Assembly (NCBI GenBank): GCA_964649725.1
Contig: CAZYTM010000001.1
Coordinates: forward strand, 372,001-436,000
Direction of reading: 5' to 3'
Length of the DNA stretch: 64,000 bases
DNA from: CAZYTM01 sp964649725
GTDB taxonomy: Bacteria > Desulfobacterota > Desulfuromonadia > Geobacterales > Geobacteraceae
The notes under the pieces were generated by a model, which was not told where the DNA came from, ran no database searches, and worked only from the letters and a program-made list of their open reading frames with translations. Shown here piece by piece: positions 7,688 to 16,800 of the stretch; positions within the stretch are counted from its first letter, which is position 1, and every line of letters starts with the position of its first letter. A program made the position numbers and the translations under genes.

Positions 7688-10600
7688 ATACTGAAGAAGT
7701 GAAGTCGGACCATACTGCCATCGACGCCCCACTGGCCATCATCGGCATTGGCTGCCTCTTCCCCCAGGCCGAAAACCAGAACGACTACTGGGCAAATATT
7801 CAGGAAGGGCTCGACGCTATTGCCGAAATCCCCTCCACCCACTGGCAGGTTGCCGATTACTACAACCAGGACCCGAAATCCCCAGACCGTACCTATGGCA
7901 GACGTGGCGGTTTTCTTGCCCCTGTCCCCTTCAACCCGATGGAGTACAACATACCCCCTAACATAATGGAGGCGATCGACACCTCACAACTGCTCGGTCT
8001 GGTTACTGCAGGGCAGGCGCTCAAGGATGCCGGTTACGGGGCTGAACGGAGCTTTGACCGGAACAAGACCAGCGTGATCCTCGGCGTCACAGGGACTCTG
8101 GAACTTGTCATACCTCTCGGTGCCAGACTCGGTCATCCGATCTGGCGGAAAGCGCTACAGGAAGCCGGAGTTGCCGAGGGGGTGGCCGACGATGTTGTGC
8201 AACGAATCGCCGACTCCTACGTCGACTGGCAGGAGAACTCCTTCCCCGGCCTACTCGGCAATGTTGTTGCAGGCCGGATAAGCAAACATTACGACCTGGG
8301 GGGTACCAACTGCGTTGTAGACGCCGCCTGTGCCAGCTCCTTCAGTGCTCTCCACCTGGCCAGCCTGGAGCTTGCCACAGGCAAGGCCGACATGGTGGTT
8401 ACCGGCGGGATAGATACCTTCAACGACATCTTCATGTACATGTGCTTCAGCAAGACACCTGCTCTTTCCCCCAGCGGGGATGCCAAGCCATTCGATTCAG
8501 CCGGCGACGGCACCATTCTCGGCGAAGGGCTCGGCATAGTGGTGCTGAAAAGACTTGCCGATGCCGAACGTGACAACGACAAGATCTATGCCGTAATACG
8601 CGGGGTCGGCTCCTCCAGTGACGGCAAAGGAGATGCCATCTATGCTCCGAGCTCTGCAGGCCAGAAAAAGGCACTTCTCGATGCCTACAACAGGGCTGGA
8701 GTCTCCCCGGAGAGTATCGAACTGGTGGAAGCTCACGGTACCGGCACCAAGGTAGGTGATGCTGTTGAAGTCAGTGCCCTGCGAGAGGTCTATGGCGAAG
8801 CCGACCGTCCCTGGTGTGCGCTCGGCTCGGTCAAGTCACAGATAGGCCACACCAAAGCTGCTGCCGGTGCCGCCGGTTTGATCAAGGCTGCCCTGGCACT
8901 GCATCACAAAACTATACCGCCAACCGTCAAAGTCAAGACCCCTTTGCCAGAGGTAACCGCTGCACGGACCCCCTTCTATCTTGCCACGGAAAAGCGCCCC
9001 TGGCTTACCCACGGTAACAGACCCCGGCGTGCCGGAGTGAGTGCCTTCGGCTTCGGTGGTTCAAACTTCCATGTAGTCCTGGAAGAGTACCGACCGGAAA
9101 AGGATATAATTGACTGGGACGGCAATACGCAGCTCTTGGCTTACAGTTCGGCCAGCGTCGCAGAGATGACCTCCTCCCTGCAGCAGTTACCTGGCAACAG
9201 TTCATGGGAAGAATTGAGACAACATGCTGCTGTCAGTCGATCATCCTTTGATTCCAGCAAGCAATTCCGTCTCGTACTGGTGGTGGAACGGGACAAGTCA
9301 AATCTCACCTCGATGATCACCAATGCTACAGCCATGCTGAAGAAGAGTCCGGATACCGGATGGAACACTCCGGATGGCGCCTTCTATGCCGTTGGTGACA
9401 ACCCTGGGCAGCTCGGCATGCTCTTCCCTGGCCAGGGGTCACAATATACCGGCATGCTCCGTGATTTAGCCTGCCGCTTTCCTGAGCTCTTCACCACCCT
9501 GGCCGCAGCAGACGAAGGGTATGTCAGCGACGGCGGTGAAAAACTCTCCGACCTTATCTACCCGCTCTCAGCCTTTGACGAGGGGACCCGCGCCGGCCAG
9601 GAAGCAGCTCTTCGCGCAACCGAGGCAGCCCAGCCTGCCATCGGCGCTATCAGCCTCGGCGCACTTAAGATCCTCCGCGCCTTCGGTATCGAGCCTGCAG
9701 CGGTGGCAGGTCACAGTTACGGCGAACTGACCGCCCTCTGTGCCGCTGGACGTATTGATGAAAAGACCCTGCACCAGTTGTCACGTCTGCGAGGAGAATT
9801 GATGGGTGCCGGTGGCGGCGACAAGGGGGGGATGCTGGCCATCTCTGCGCCAATCGCCAAAATAGAGCAGCTGCTAGCCGAGGAGAGACTGGAGTTGGTG
9901 ATTGCCAACCGCAATGCACCGAATCAGGCGGTCCTCTCCGGCAGTAACCGCGAGATCGACCGCGCTGCCAATATCCTGGCAAGCCGCAACCTTTCCGGGA
10001 AAAAACTGCCGGTGGCAGCCGCCTTTCATAGCGAACTGGTCGCCGCTGCAGCGCAACCATTCCATGCGGCGCTCAGCAAAGTTAAATTCGCCCAGGCAGA
10101 GCTGCCGGTCTATGCCAATAGCACGGCAGCCGAATATCCGGCCGAACCGGCAGCGGCCATGGAGCTTCTGGCTAACCAGCTGGCCAGACCTGTGGAGTTC
10201 GTCGCCGAGATCGAAGCGATCTATGCTGCCGGAGTATCTACCTTTGTCGAGGTCGGCCCGGGGGCTCGTCTTACCGGCCTGGTCAAGGCAATTCTTGGTG
10301 AGCGTCCCCACCTGGCCCTGTCCATTGATGCCTCCAACGGAAAACGGAGCGGTATAGCCGATCTGGCCCGCACCCTTGCTCAACTGGCCGTTCTTGGCCA
10401 TCCAGTACAGCTTTCCCGCTGGGATGACAGCTACCAGCCCCCGCCGGCAACTGGGAAAAAACCTGCCATGACAGTGCCGCTTAGCGGCGCCAATTATGTG
10501 AAACCGAAACCGCGCAGACCAGCAAACCCTCCTTTGGCAAGGGAGTCTGTACCGGCACCACCCTTGCCGCAGGCAACAACATCACCGCTACAGACGGCTC

Positions 10601-13600
10601 AATTAGCGCCTATCCCGAGCGAGGCGCTGGCCGAATCGCTGCGCATAACCAGACAGAGCATGGCAGTCCTGCAGAAGATGCAGGAAGAGACGGCCCAGCT
10701 GCATCGCCGCTTTCTGGAAGGGCAGGAACAGGCTGGGCGGACCTTCCAGACCCTTCTGGAGCAGCAACAGCAAATCCTGCAAGGAGGCAGTTATTCTGCC
10801 CCTACAATGCAACCGTCGATCTCAAGCAAGCTACTGTCCAGTGCAGAACCAGCAGCCAGGGGAGGAGGTTCTGCCCCTTCTACCACCCCCCAAGCAATCA
10901 GCACTACTCAGGCTGCGCCGGGGCAGAGTGCAGAACAGATCGCCCAGACCCTGTTGGCAGTGGTGAGCGAAAAGACCGGCTACCCGGTGGAGATGCTCGA
11001 ACTGGAGATGGGGCTCGACTCCGACCTCGGTATAGACTCCATCAAAAGGGTCGAAATCCTCTCCACCATCCAGGAACGTCTCCCAGGGGCACCTGCTATC
11101 GGCCCGGAACATCTTGGTACCCTGCGCACCTTAGGCGAAATCGCCAGCCATCTCGGCAGCGGCATGGCAGCTGTTGCCCCTCAAGCAGTCAGCACTACTC
11201 AGGCTGTGCCGGCCCAGGGTGCTGAACAGATCGCCCAGACCCTGTTGGCAGTGGTGAGCGAAAAGACCGGCTACCCGGNNNNNNNNNNNNNNNNNNNNNN
11301 NNNNNNNNNNNNNNNNNNNNNNNNNNNNNNNNNNNNNNNNNNNNNNNNNNNNNNNNNNNNNNNNNNNNNNNNNNNNNNGGAACATCTTGGTACCCTGCGC
11401 ACCTTAGGCGAAATCGCCAGCCATCTCGGCAGCAGTGCCAGTATCATTGGCCAAACTGTTGAGATAGAGGCAAAATCTGCCCTTTCGACCACCGTTAGTA
11501 GCGCTCCACCCCTAATCGGTCGAAGTGGCCTGGTGCCGCTCCTGCTTGACGACTCTCCTGCAGTCAACCCTCTCCAGATAATAGCTGATGGTGAATTCTG
11601 GTTGACTGATGACGGCTCCATCTTCACCTCTGAACTCAACACCCTGCTCGGCAAGCGCGGTTATACTGTGCGTACAATCGCTGTAGGCGAGGAGACTGAA
11701 CTTGTTCCGGCCAGTCGCTTGGCCGGTCTTATTATTACAGCTCCGCTTACGGAGATGACTGACCAGTTCCATGAAGATGCTTTTCTTCTGCTGAAAAATG
11801 CCGCCCCCTATCTCCGCCAGGCCGGTGCAGCAGGAGGCGCAATCTTTGTCACTATCTCCCGTCTGGACGGTGTCTTTGGCTGTGCCATCGACAGCCAGCT
11901 GCTCAACCCGCTCTCCGGCGGCCTGGCCGGGCTGGCCAAGACTGCTGCCAGGGAGTGGCCAGAGGTCTCCTGCAAGGCGATCGATCTGGGTAACTTCAGC
12001 GAACCCGGGACAATGGCTGCAACCGTTGCTGCAGAGCTATTCAAAAGTGGCCCGGTTGAAGTCGGCCTGACCCCAGGGGGCCGAATCACCCTTGGGCTGG
12101 CCGATATCGGTCATCCTGTAACGATAAGCGAACCGCCAATCAATCCTGGCGAGGTGGTAATTATAACCGGTGGGGGTCGTGGAGTAACTGCTGCTGCTGC
12201 TATCGCACTGACCAAGGCTTACCGGCCGCTGCTGGTCTTGCTTGGTCGGAGTCCGGTACCGGTCGACGAGCCGGATTGTCTCTGCCAGCTTCAAGATGAG
12301 GCGCAGATCAAGCGGGCCATCATCGAACAGGCTGGCGGCAAGCTCCACCCCCGTGACATCGAGGCCCGTTATCAGGGGATAATTGCCGGTCGTGAACTGC
12401 GCGCCACGCTGGAACGGATTGCAGCAGCAGGTGGAACGGCCTGCTACCGCTCGGTAGACATCCGTGATGCGTCTGCAGTCAAGTCACTCCTTGACGAAAT
12501 CCGCCACGAACATGGCCCGGTTCGTGGGATTATCCATGGTGCTGGCGTCCTTGCCGACCGTCTGATCGCCGAGAAGTCCCGCGAACAGTTCGCCCTGGTT
12601 TACAGTACCAAGGTGGGCGGGCTCCGCTCCCTGCTCGCCGCCAGCCAGGAGGATGAGCTTCGCGTCATCACCCTCTTCTCATCCACAACCGGCCGTTATG
12701 GCCGAATAGGTCAGGTCGCCTATGCAGTTGCCAACGAAGCACTGAACAAACTGGCACAGTCCGAGGCGCGGCGCCGACCTAACTGTCGCGTAGTCAGCAT
12801 CAACTGGGGGCCGTGGGATGGTGGCATGGTCACTCCGGCACTGAAGAAGGTATTTGCCGGCGAAGGGGTCGGTCTGATTGATCTTGCTGCCGGCGGGGAG
12901 TTCCTGGTACGGGAGATCGCAGCCAGTCAGGCGCCTGCCGAAATTGTAGCCATTGCCGGCAGTACCTCGTCTCCAGCTATATCCATCCCTGCGTCTCCCA
13001 GCCAGCCGCTGGCCGAAGCCTTTGCCCTGACCCTTACCGTTGACGGCTATCCGTTTCTCCGTTCCCATGTGCTGGACGGCAAGGCGGTCCTGCCGATGGC
13101 AGTAATTGTCGAATGGCTTGCCCATGGAGCATTGCACGGGAATCCGGGTTTCCGTTTTCACGGTTTCAATGACCTGCGCATCTGCAAAGGGGTGGTCTTC
13201 GACCAGGAAACCCCCTGCAGCTTGCAAGTCCTGGCCGGTCGTGCAGAAAAGAGGGACTCCTTCTATCTGGTACCGGTAGAACTTCGCAGCACCGATAGGG
13301 AGGGGCGGACCATTCTTCACACCAGGGCCGAGATAGTCCTGGCCAGCAGACTGCCGGAAGGTATTCGCTCCATCATCGAGATTCCTGTCACCCCCTATGC
13401 CACCCGCAACGGGGAACTGTACGACCGGGAGAGGCTCTTTCACGGTCCGGCACTGCACGGTATCGAGCAGGTGGACGGCTGCTCGGATAAAGGGATAGCT
13501 GCCCATGTGAAGAGTGCGCCAACTCCTGGGAGCTGGATCAAGCAGCCGCTCCGCAGCATCTGGATTACCGACCCGCTAGTGATAGACAGTGCCTTTCAGC

Positions 13601-13893
13601 TGATGATCCTCTGGAGTTTCGAGCGTTTTGGCGCCGGCTCTCTCCCCTGTTTTGCCGGTCGCTATCGCCAGTTTCTGGAGACTTTCCCCCGTGAAGGGGT
13701 GCAGGTGGTCATTCGTGTCACTGCCGAACGTCAGCATAGTGCCATGGCCGACATTGAATTCCTCGACCGCCATACTGGCAAGCTGGTTGCCAGGATGGAA
13801 GATTATGAATGTGTCATCGACCCTTCGCTGCAGCAGGCATTTCAGCGTAATCAGCTACCCCAGCCGGGTCGTGTCCAGTTGGGGGCCGCCTGA
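7684..13893 (+). CDS. pfaA: PfaA-like multidomain synthase: KS-AT-ACP(n)-KR-DH
   Basis: Giant iterative type I synthase subunit, 2069 residues as assembled, including a 100-N gap. Domains in order: ketosynthase (about 12-455) with active-site Cys216 (DAACASS), His351 (EAHGTGT) and His389 (SQIGHT); acyltransferase (about 575-890) with Ser678 in GHSYGE; a Pro/Ala linker and a helical Gln-rich segment near 985-1035; at least two ACP domains (1085-1260) with phosphopantetheine Ser1119 in LGIDSIKR; ketoreductase (about 1490-1720) with GGGRGV and Tyr1680 in VAYAVAN; C-terminal PKS-type dehydratase hotdog with His1795 (HVLDGKAVLP) and Asp1968 (DSAFQ). This is the PfaA architecture with a recognisable terminal DH. 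The start is GTG overlapping the pfaD stop. The C-terminus overlaps the next gene by four bases. The product chain length and unsaturation cannot be read from sequence. Confidence 0.94.
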   Translation: MNTEEVKSDHTAIDAPLAIIGIGCLFPQAENQNDYWANIQEGLDAIAEIPSTHWQVADYYNQDPKSPDRTYGRRGGFLAPVPFNPMEYNIPPNIMEAIDTSQLLGLVTAGQALKDAGYGAERSFDRNKTSVILGVTGTLELVIPLGARLGHPIWRKALQEAGVAEGVADDVVQRIADSYVDWQENSFPGLLGNVVAGRISKHYDLGGTNCVVDAACASSFSALHLASLELATGKADMVVTGGIDTFNDIFMYMCFSKTPALSPSGDAKPFDSAGDGTILGEGLGIVVLKRLADAERDNDKIYAVIRGVGSSSDGKGDAIYAPSSAGQKKALLDAYNRAGVSPESIELVEAHGTGTKVGDAVEVSALREVYGEADRPWCALGSVKSQIGHTKAAAGAAGLIKAALALHHKTIPPTVKVKTPLPEVTAARTPFYLATEKRPWLTHGNRPRRAGVSAFGFGGSNFHVVLEEYRPEKDIIDWDGNTQLLAYSSASVAEMTSSLQQLPGNSSWEELRQHAAVSRSSFDSSKQFRLVLVVERDKSNLTSMITNATAMLKKSPDTGWNTPDGAFYAVGDNPGQLGMLFPGQGSQYTGMLRDLACRFPELFTTLAAADEGYVSDGGEKLSDLIYPLSAFDEGTRAGQEAALRATEAAQPAIGAISLGALKILRAFGIEPAAVAGHSYGELTALCAAGRIDEKTLHQLSRLRGELMGAGGGDKGGMLAISAPIAKIEQLLAEERLELVIANRNAPNQAVLSGSNREIDRAANILASRNLSGKKLPVAAAFHSELVAAAAQPFHAALSKVKFAQAELPVYANSTAAEYPAEPAAAMELLANQLARPVEFVAEIEAIYAAGVSTFVEVGPGARLTGLVKAILGERPHLALSIDASNGKRSGIADLARTLAQLAVLGHPVQLSRWDDSYQPPPATGKKPAMTVPLSGANYVKPKPRRPANPPLARESVPAPPLPQATTSPLQTAQLAPIPSEALAESLRITRQSMAVLQKMQEETAQLHRRFLEGQEQAGRTFQTLLEQQQQILQGGSYSAPTMQPSISSKLLSSAEPAARGGGSAPSTTPQAISTTQAAPGQSAEQIAQTLLAVVSEKTGYPVEMLELEMGLDSDLGIDSIKRVEILSTIQERLPGAPAIGPEHLGTLRTLGEIASHLGSGMAAVAPQAVSTTQAVPAQGAEQIAQTLLAVVSEKTGYPXXXXXXXXXXXXXXXXXXXXXXXXXXXXXXXXXXEHLGTLRTLGEIASHLGSSASIIGQTVEIEAKSALSTTVSSAPPLIGRSGLVPLLLDDSPAVNPLQIIADGEFWLTDDGSIFTSELNTLLGKRGYTVRTIAVGEETELVPASRLAGLIITAPLTEMTDQFHEDAFLLLKNAAPYLRQAGAAGGAIFVTISRLDGVFGCAIDSQLLNPLSGGLAGLAKTAAREWPEVSCKAIDLGNFSEPGTMAATVAAELFKSGPVEVGLTPGGRITLGLADIGHPVTISEPPINPGEVVIITGGGRGVTAAAAIALTKAYRPLLVLLGRSPVPVDEPDCLCQLQDEAQIKRAIIEQAGGKLHPRDIEARYQGIIAGRELRATLERIAAAGGTACYRSVDIRDASAVKSLLDEIRHEHGPVRGIIHGAGVLADRLIAEKSREQFALVYSTKVGGLRSLLAASQEDELRVITLFSSTTGRYGRIGQVAYAVANEALNKLAQSEARRRPNCRVVSINWGPWDGGMVTPALKKVFAGEGVGLIDLAAGGEFLVREIAASQAPAEIVAIAGSTSSPAISIPASPSQPLAEAFALTLTVDGYPFLRSHVLDGKAVLPMAVIVEWLAHGALHGNPGFRFHGFNDLRICKGVVFDQETPCSLQVLAGRAEKRDSFYLVPVELRSTDREGRTILHTRAEIVLASRLPEGIRSIIEIPVTPYATRNGELYDRERLFHGPALHGIEQVDGCSDKGIAAHVKSAPTPGSWIKQPLRSIWITDPLVIDSAFQLMILWSFERFGAGSLPCFAGRYRQFLETFPREGVQVVIRVTAERQHSAMADIEFLDRHTGKLVARMEDYECVIDPSLQQAFQRNQLPQPGRVQLGAA
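10933..11434 (+). repeat. Tandem ACP-domain repeats in pfaA
   Basis: The sequence beginning GAACAGATCGCCCAGACC occurs at 10933 and again at 11224, a 291-base (97-residue) period, nearly identical at the nucleotide level. The ends of the units (from GGAACATCTTGG) at 11106 and 11379 are also nearly identical. The near-identity suggests recent duplication or gene conversion. At least two ACP units are present. The true number is hidden by the assembly gap inside the second unit. Confidence 0.95.
11279..11378. other. Assembly gap of exactly 100 N inside the ACP repeat
   Basis: One hundred N lie between the start and end parts of the second visible ACP unit. The matching interval in the first unit (10988-11105) is 118 bases. 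Both are 1 modulo 3, so the frame survives by chance. A round 100 is a usual placeholder, so the real length may be 118 bases plus any number of 291-base units. Confidence 0.97.
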
Positions 13894-16800
13894 ACGTTCA
13901 GCATTCGCACACCGTAGCAGTCGTCGGCATAGGTGGCATCTTCCCCGATGCCCCGGACCTGGAGAGATTCTGGGAGAATATCCGGCAGGGCCGCTGCGCT
14001 ACCCGCGATGTCCCCGCCGGTCGCTGGCTCCTTTCTGCTGATTCTGTCTATGACCCTGAGGCAGGGGCAACTGATCGGGTCTATTCCCGAAGCGGCTGCT
14101 TCATCGCCGAGTTCCCCCCCCTGGCCGAACTTGCCGGCATCGCCTTCCCACTGGAGCGACTGGCAGGCCTCGACCCACTCTTTCAACTGCTGCTCCATGC
14201 CGGTAACCGCGCTTTCCTCGATGGCCGGACCGAGCAGCTCAATCGTGACCGGGTCGGTGTCATCATCGGCAACCTCGCCCTGCCGAGCGAAAAGTCGGCC
14301 CAAATGGCCCGCTCCTGGCTGGGGCGGACATTTGCCGAGCAGTTGCTCGGTATCAGCAAGCCAGAGCCACCCACCGACCCGCTGAACCGTTACGTTGCAG
14401 GTCTACCAGCCGGACTCCTCGCCTATGCACTTGGTCTGGGAGGGGGTAGTTCAACCCTTGATGCCGCCTGTGCCTCATCCCTCTATGCCATCAAACTTGC
14501 CTGTGATGAACTCCTTGCCGGACGAGCAGATGCCATGCTGACCGGCGGACTCTCCCGCCCAGATCCTCTCTATACCCAGATGGGCTTCTCCCAGCTGCGC
14601 GCCCTGTCAAGGCGGGGCATCTGCTCCCCCTTCGATGCTGCCGGGGATGGTCTGGTGGTCGGCGAAGGGGCTGGAATCTTCCTGCTCAAACGGACAGAAG
14701 ATGCTCTGGCCCACGGCGATCGCATCTATGGGATCATCAGGGGCGTCGGTCTGGCAAACGATGTGGGGGGGAGCCTGTTGGCCCCCTCAAGCGAAGGACA
14801 GCTTCGCGCAATGCGCGCCGCCTATGCAAATTGCGGATGGCAGCCAAACCAGGTCGACCTGGTGGAATGCCATGCAACCGGCACTCAGGTGGGTGATGCT
14901 ACCGAATTCACCAGCCTCCGCCAACTCTGGGGTGAGGCCCGTCCAGCTGGCGACAGATGCGTCATCGGCTCGGTCAAGTCAAATATCGGCCATCTCCTCA
15001 CTGCAGCCGGGGCAGCTGCATTGACCAAAGTACTGATGGCCATGGCCAAAGAGACGTTGCCACCAACTGCTAACTTCAACACCCCGCAGGCAGGGTTCCA
15101 GCTGGCCGATTCCCCTTTTTCAATACTGCAGAGCGAAGCACCCTGGCCCAAACGGGGAGATGACATCCCGCGTCGTGCGGCAGTGAGCGCCTTCGGCTTT
15201 GGTGGCATCAATGCCCACCTGCTGGTGGAAGAATACCTGCCGAAAAAACCGGCTCGACCCTTCCGCAGTCTGAAGTCGCGCAAAGCGGAAACGCAGCAGC
15301 CGATAGCCGTGGTCGGCATGGATGCCCGTTTTGGCCCCTGGCAATCGCTCTCTGCTTTCCGGGAAAGGGTCTTCGGTCGTGATCCGGGGCATGAACCCAC
15401 TCCCCCAAAGCATTGGTGGGGAGCGGAGAAGAGCGCCTGGTTTCGGACCGAGGTGGGGGCTTCAACCGATTTCAAGGGCTATTTCCTGCCAGAGTGCAGC
15501 GCAACTGCAGAACAGTTCCGCATTCCGCCACGGGAAATGGAAGAGATGCTGCCGCAACAGCTCCTCATGTTGCAGAGTGCAGCGGCAGCCATGGCCGATG
15601 CCGGTCTCGACCGGGAGGAGAAGCTTCGTACCGGCGTCTTTGTCGGCATCTCTCTTGACCTAAACTCCACCAACTTCAGCTTCCGCTGGTCTATCGCTGA
15701 AGAGGTCGCAGGTTGGCAGAAGCAGCTTGGGCGGCAACTGAGCCAGACCGAATTAACCGAATGGACCAAGTCATTGCAGGATGCGGCAGGGCCACCTCTC
15801 ACCGCCAATCGTACCATGGGTGCACTTGGCAGCATAGTAGCCAGCCGCATAGCAAGAGAATTCCGTCTTGGCGGCCCTAGCTTCACCATTTCCAACGAGG
15901 ACTGTTCAGGCCTGCGGGCCCTGGAGACAGCCTGCCATCTGCTGACTAACAAAGAGATCGATCAGGCAATGGTCGGTGCCGTCGACCTGGCCGGTGATCT
16001 GCGCGCCACTTTAGGACATCATGCCTGCCGCCCCTTTTCCAGCTCCGGCCAATACATCCCCTTTGACGAGCAGGGGGATGGCGGCTACCCAGGCGAAGGG
16101 GCAGCCACACTGGTCCTGAAACGACTGGAAGATGCTCAACGCGACGGCGACAGGATTTATGCTGTCATCAAAGGGATAGGCACTGCCGGCGGCGAGCTGA
16201 TTACCCCCGGTACAGACACCTATCGACAGTCACTGGAACGTGCCTATGCCAATGCAGACGTTGAGCCGACCGCAGTCAGCTATCTGGAGGCCAATGCCAG
16301 TGGGAATCCCGCGGAGGACCATGAAGAGGCAAAGCTACTTGCTGACTTCTTCGGCCCGGCCAAACGTCATTGCGCAGTGGCCAGTGTCAAAGCTGAGATT
16401 GGTCACAGCGGAGCTGCTTCCGGCCTGGCTGCAATGGTCCGTGCCTGCCTGGCACTGCACCATGAGTTGATACCTCCCAGCCGTAGCGGCGAACTGCCAT
16501 TCTCGGAACTGACCGGCAATAGTCCGCTCTACCTGCCCCGCTCACCCCGTTACTGGCTTCGCAACCGCGCCGAAGGAGAACGTTTGGCCGGAGTAAGCAT
16601 ATGCAGCATCGACGGCACCTGTAGCCATGTAGTACTGCAAGGGTGGCAGACCGACGCAAAAGAACAGCCTGTTGAACTCCGTCCCTGTCCGGTAGCAGGT
16701 GCGGAATCTCTATTTGCCCTGGCTGGCGACAGTCCCGAACAGCTTGCTAAAATGCTCGACCTGCTCCGCCGTCAATTGAATCGACCGACTGGGGTCGATC

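Noticed and set aside
11279..11378. Treating the 100 N as a true deletion or domain end
   Set aside because: Sequence on both sides is continuous ACP repeat and the frame is intact; it is an assembly gap.
12679..13506. 275-codon minus-strand ORF inside pfaA
   Set aside because: Antisense to the KR and DH domains, which are clearly coding. High-GC shadow frame.
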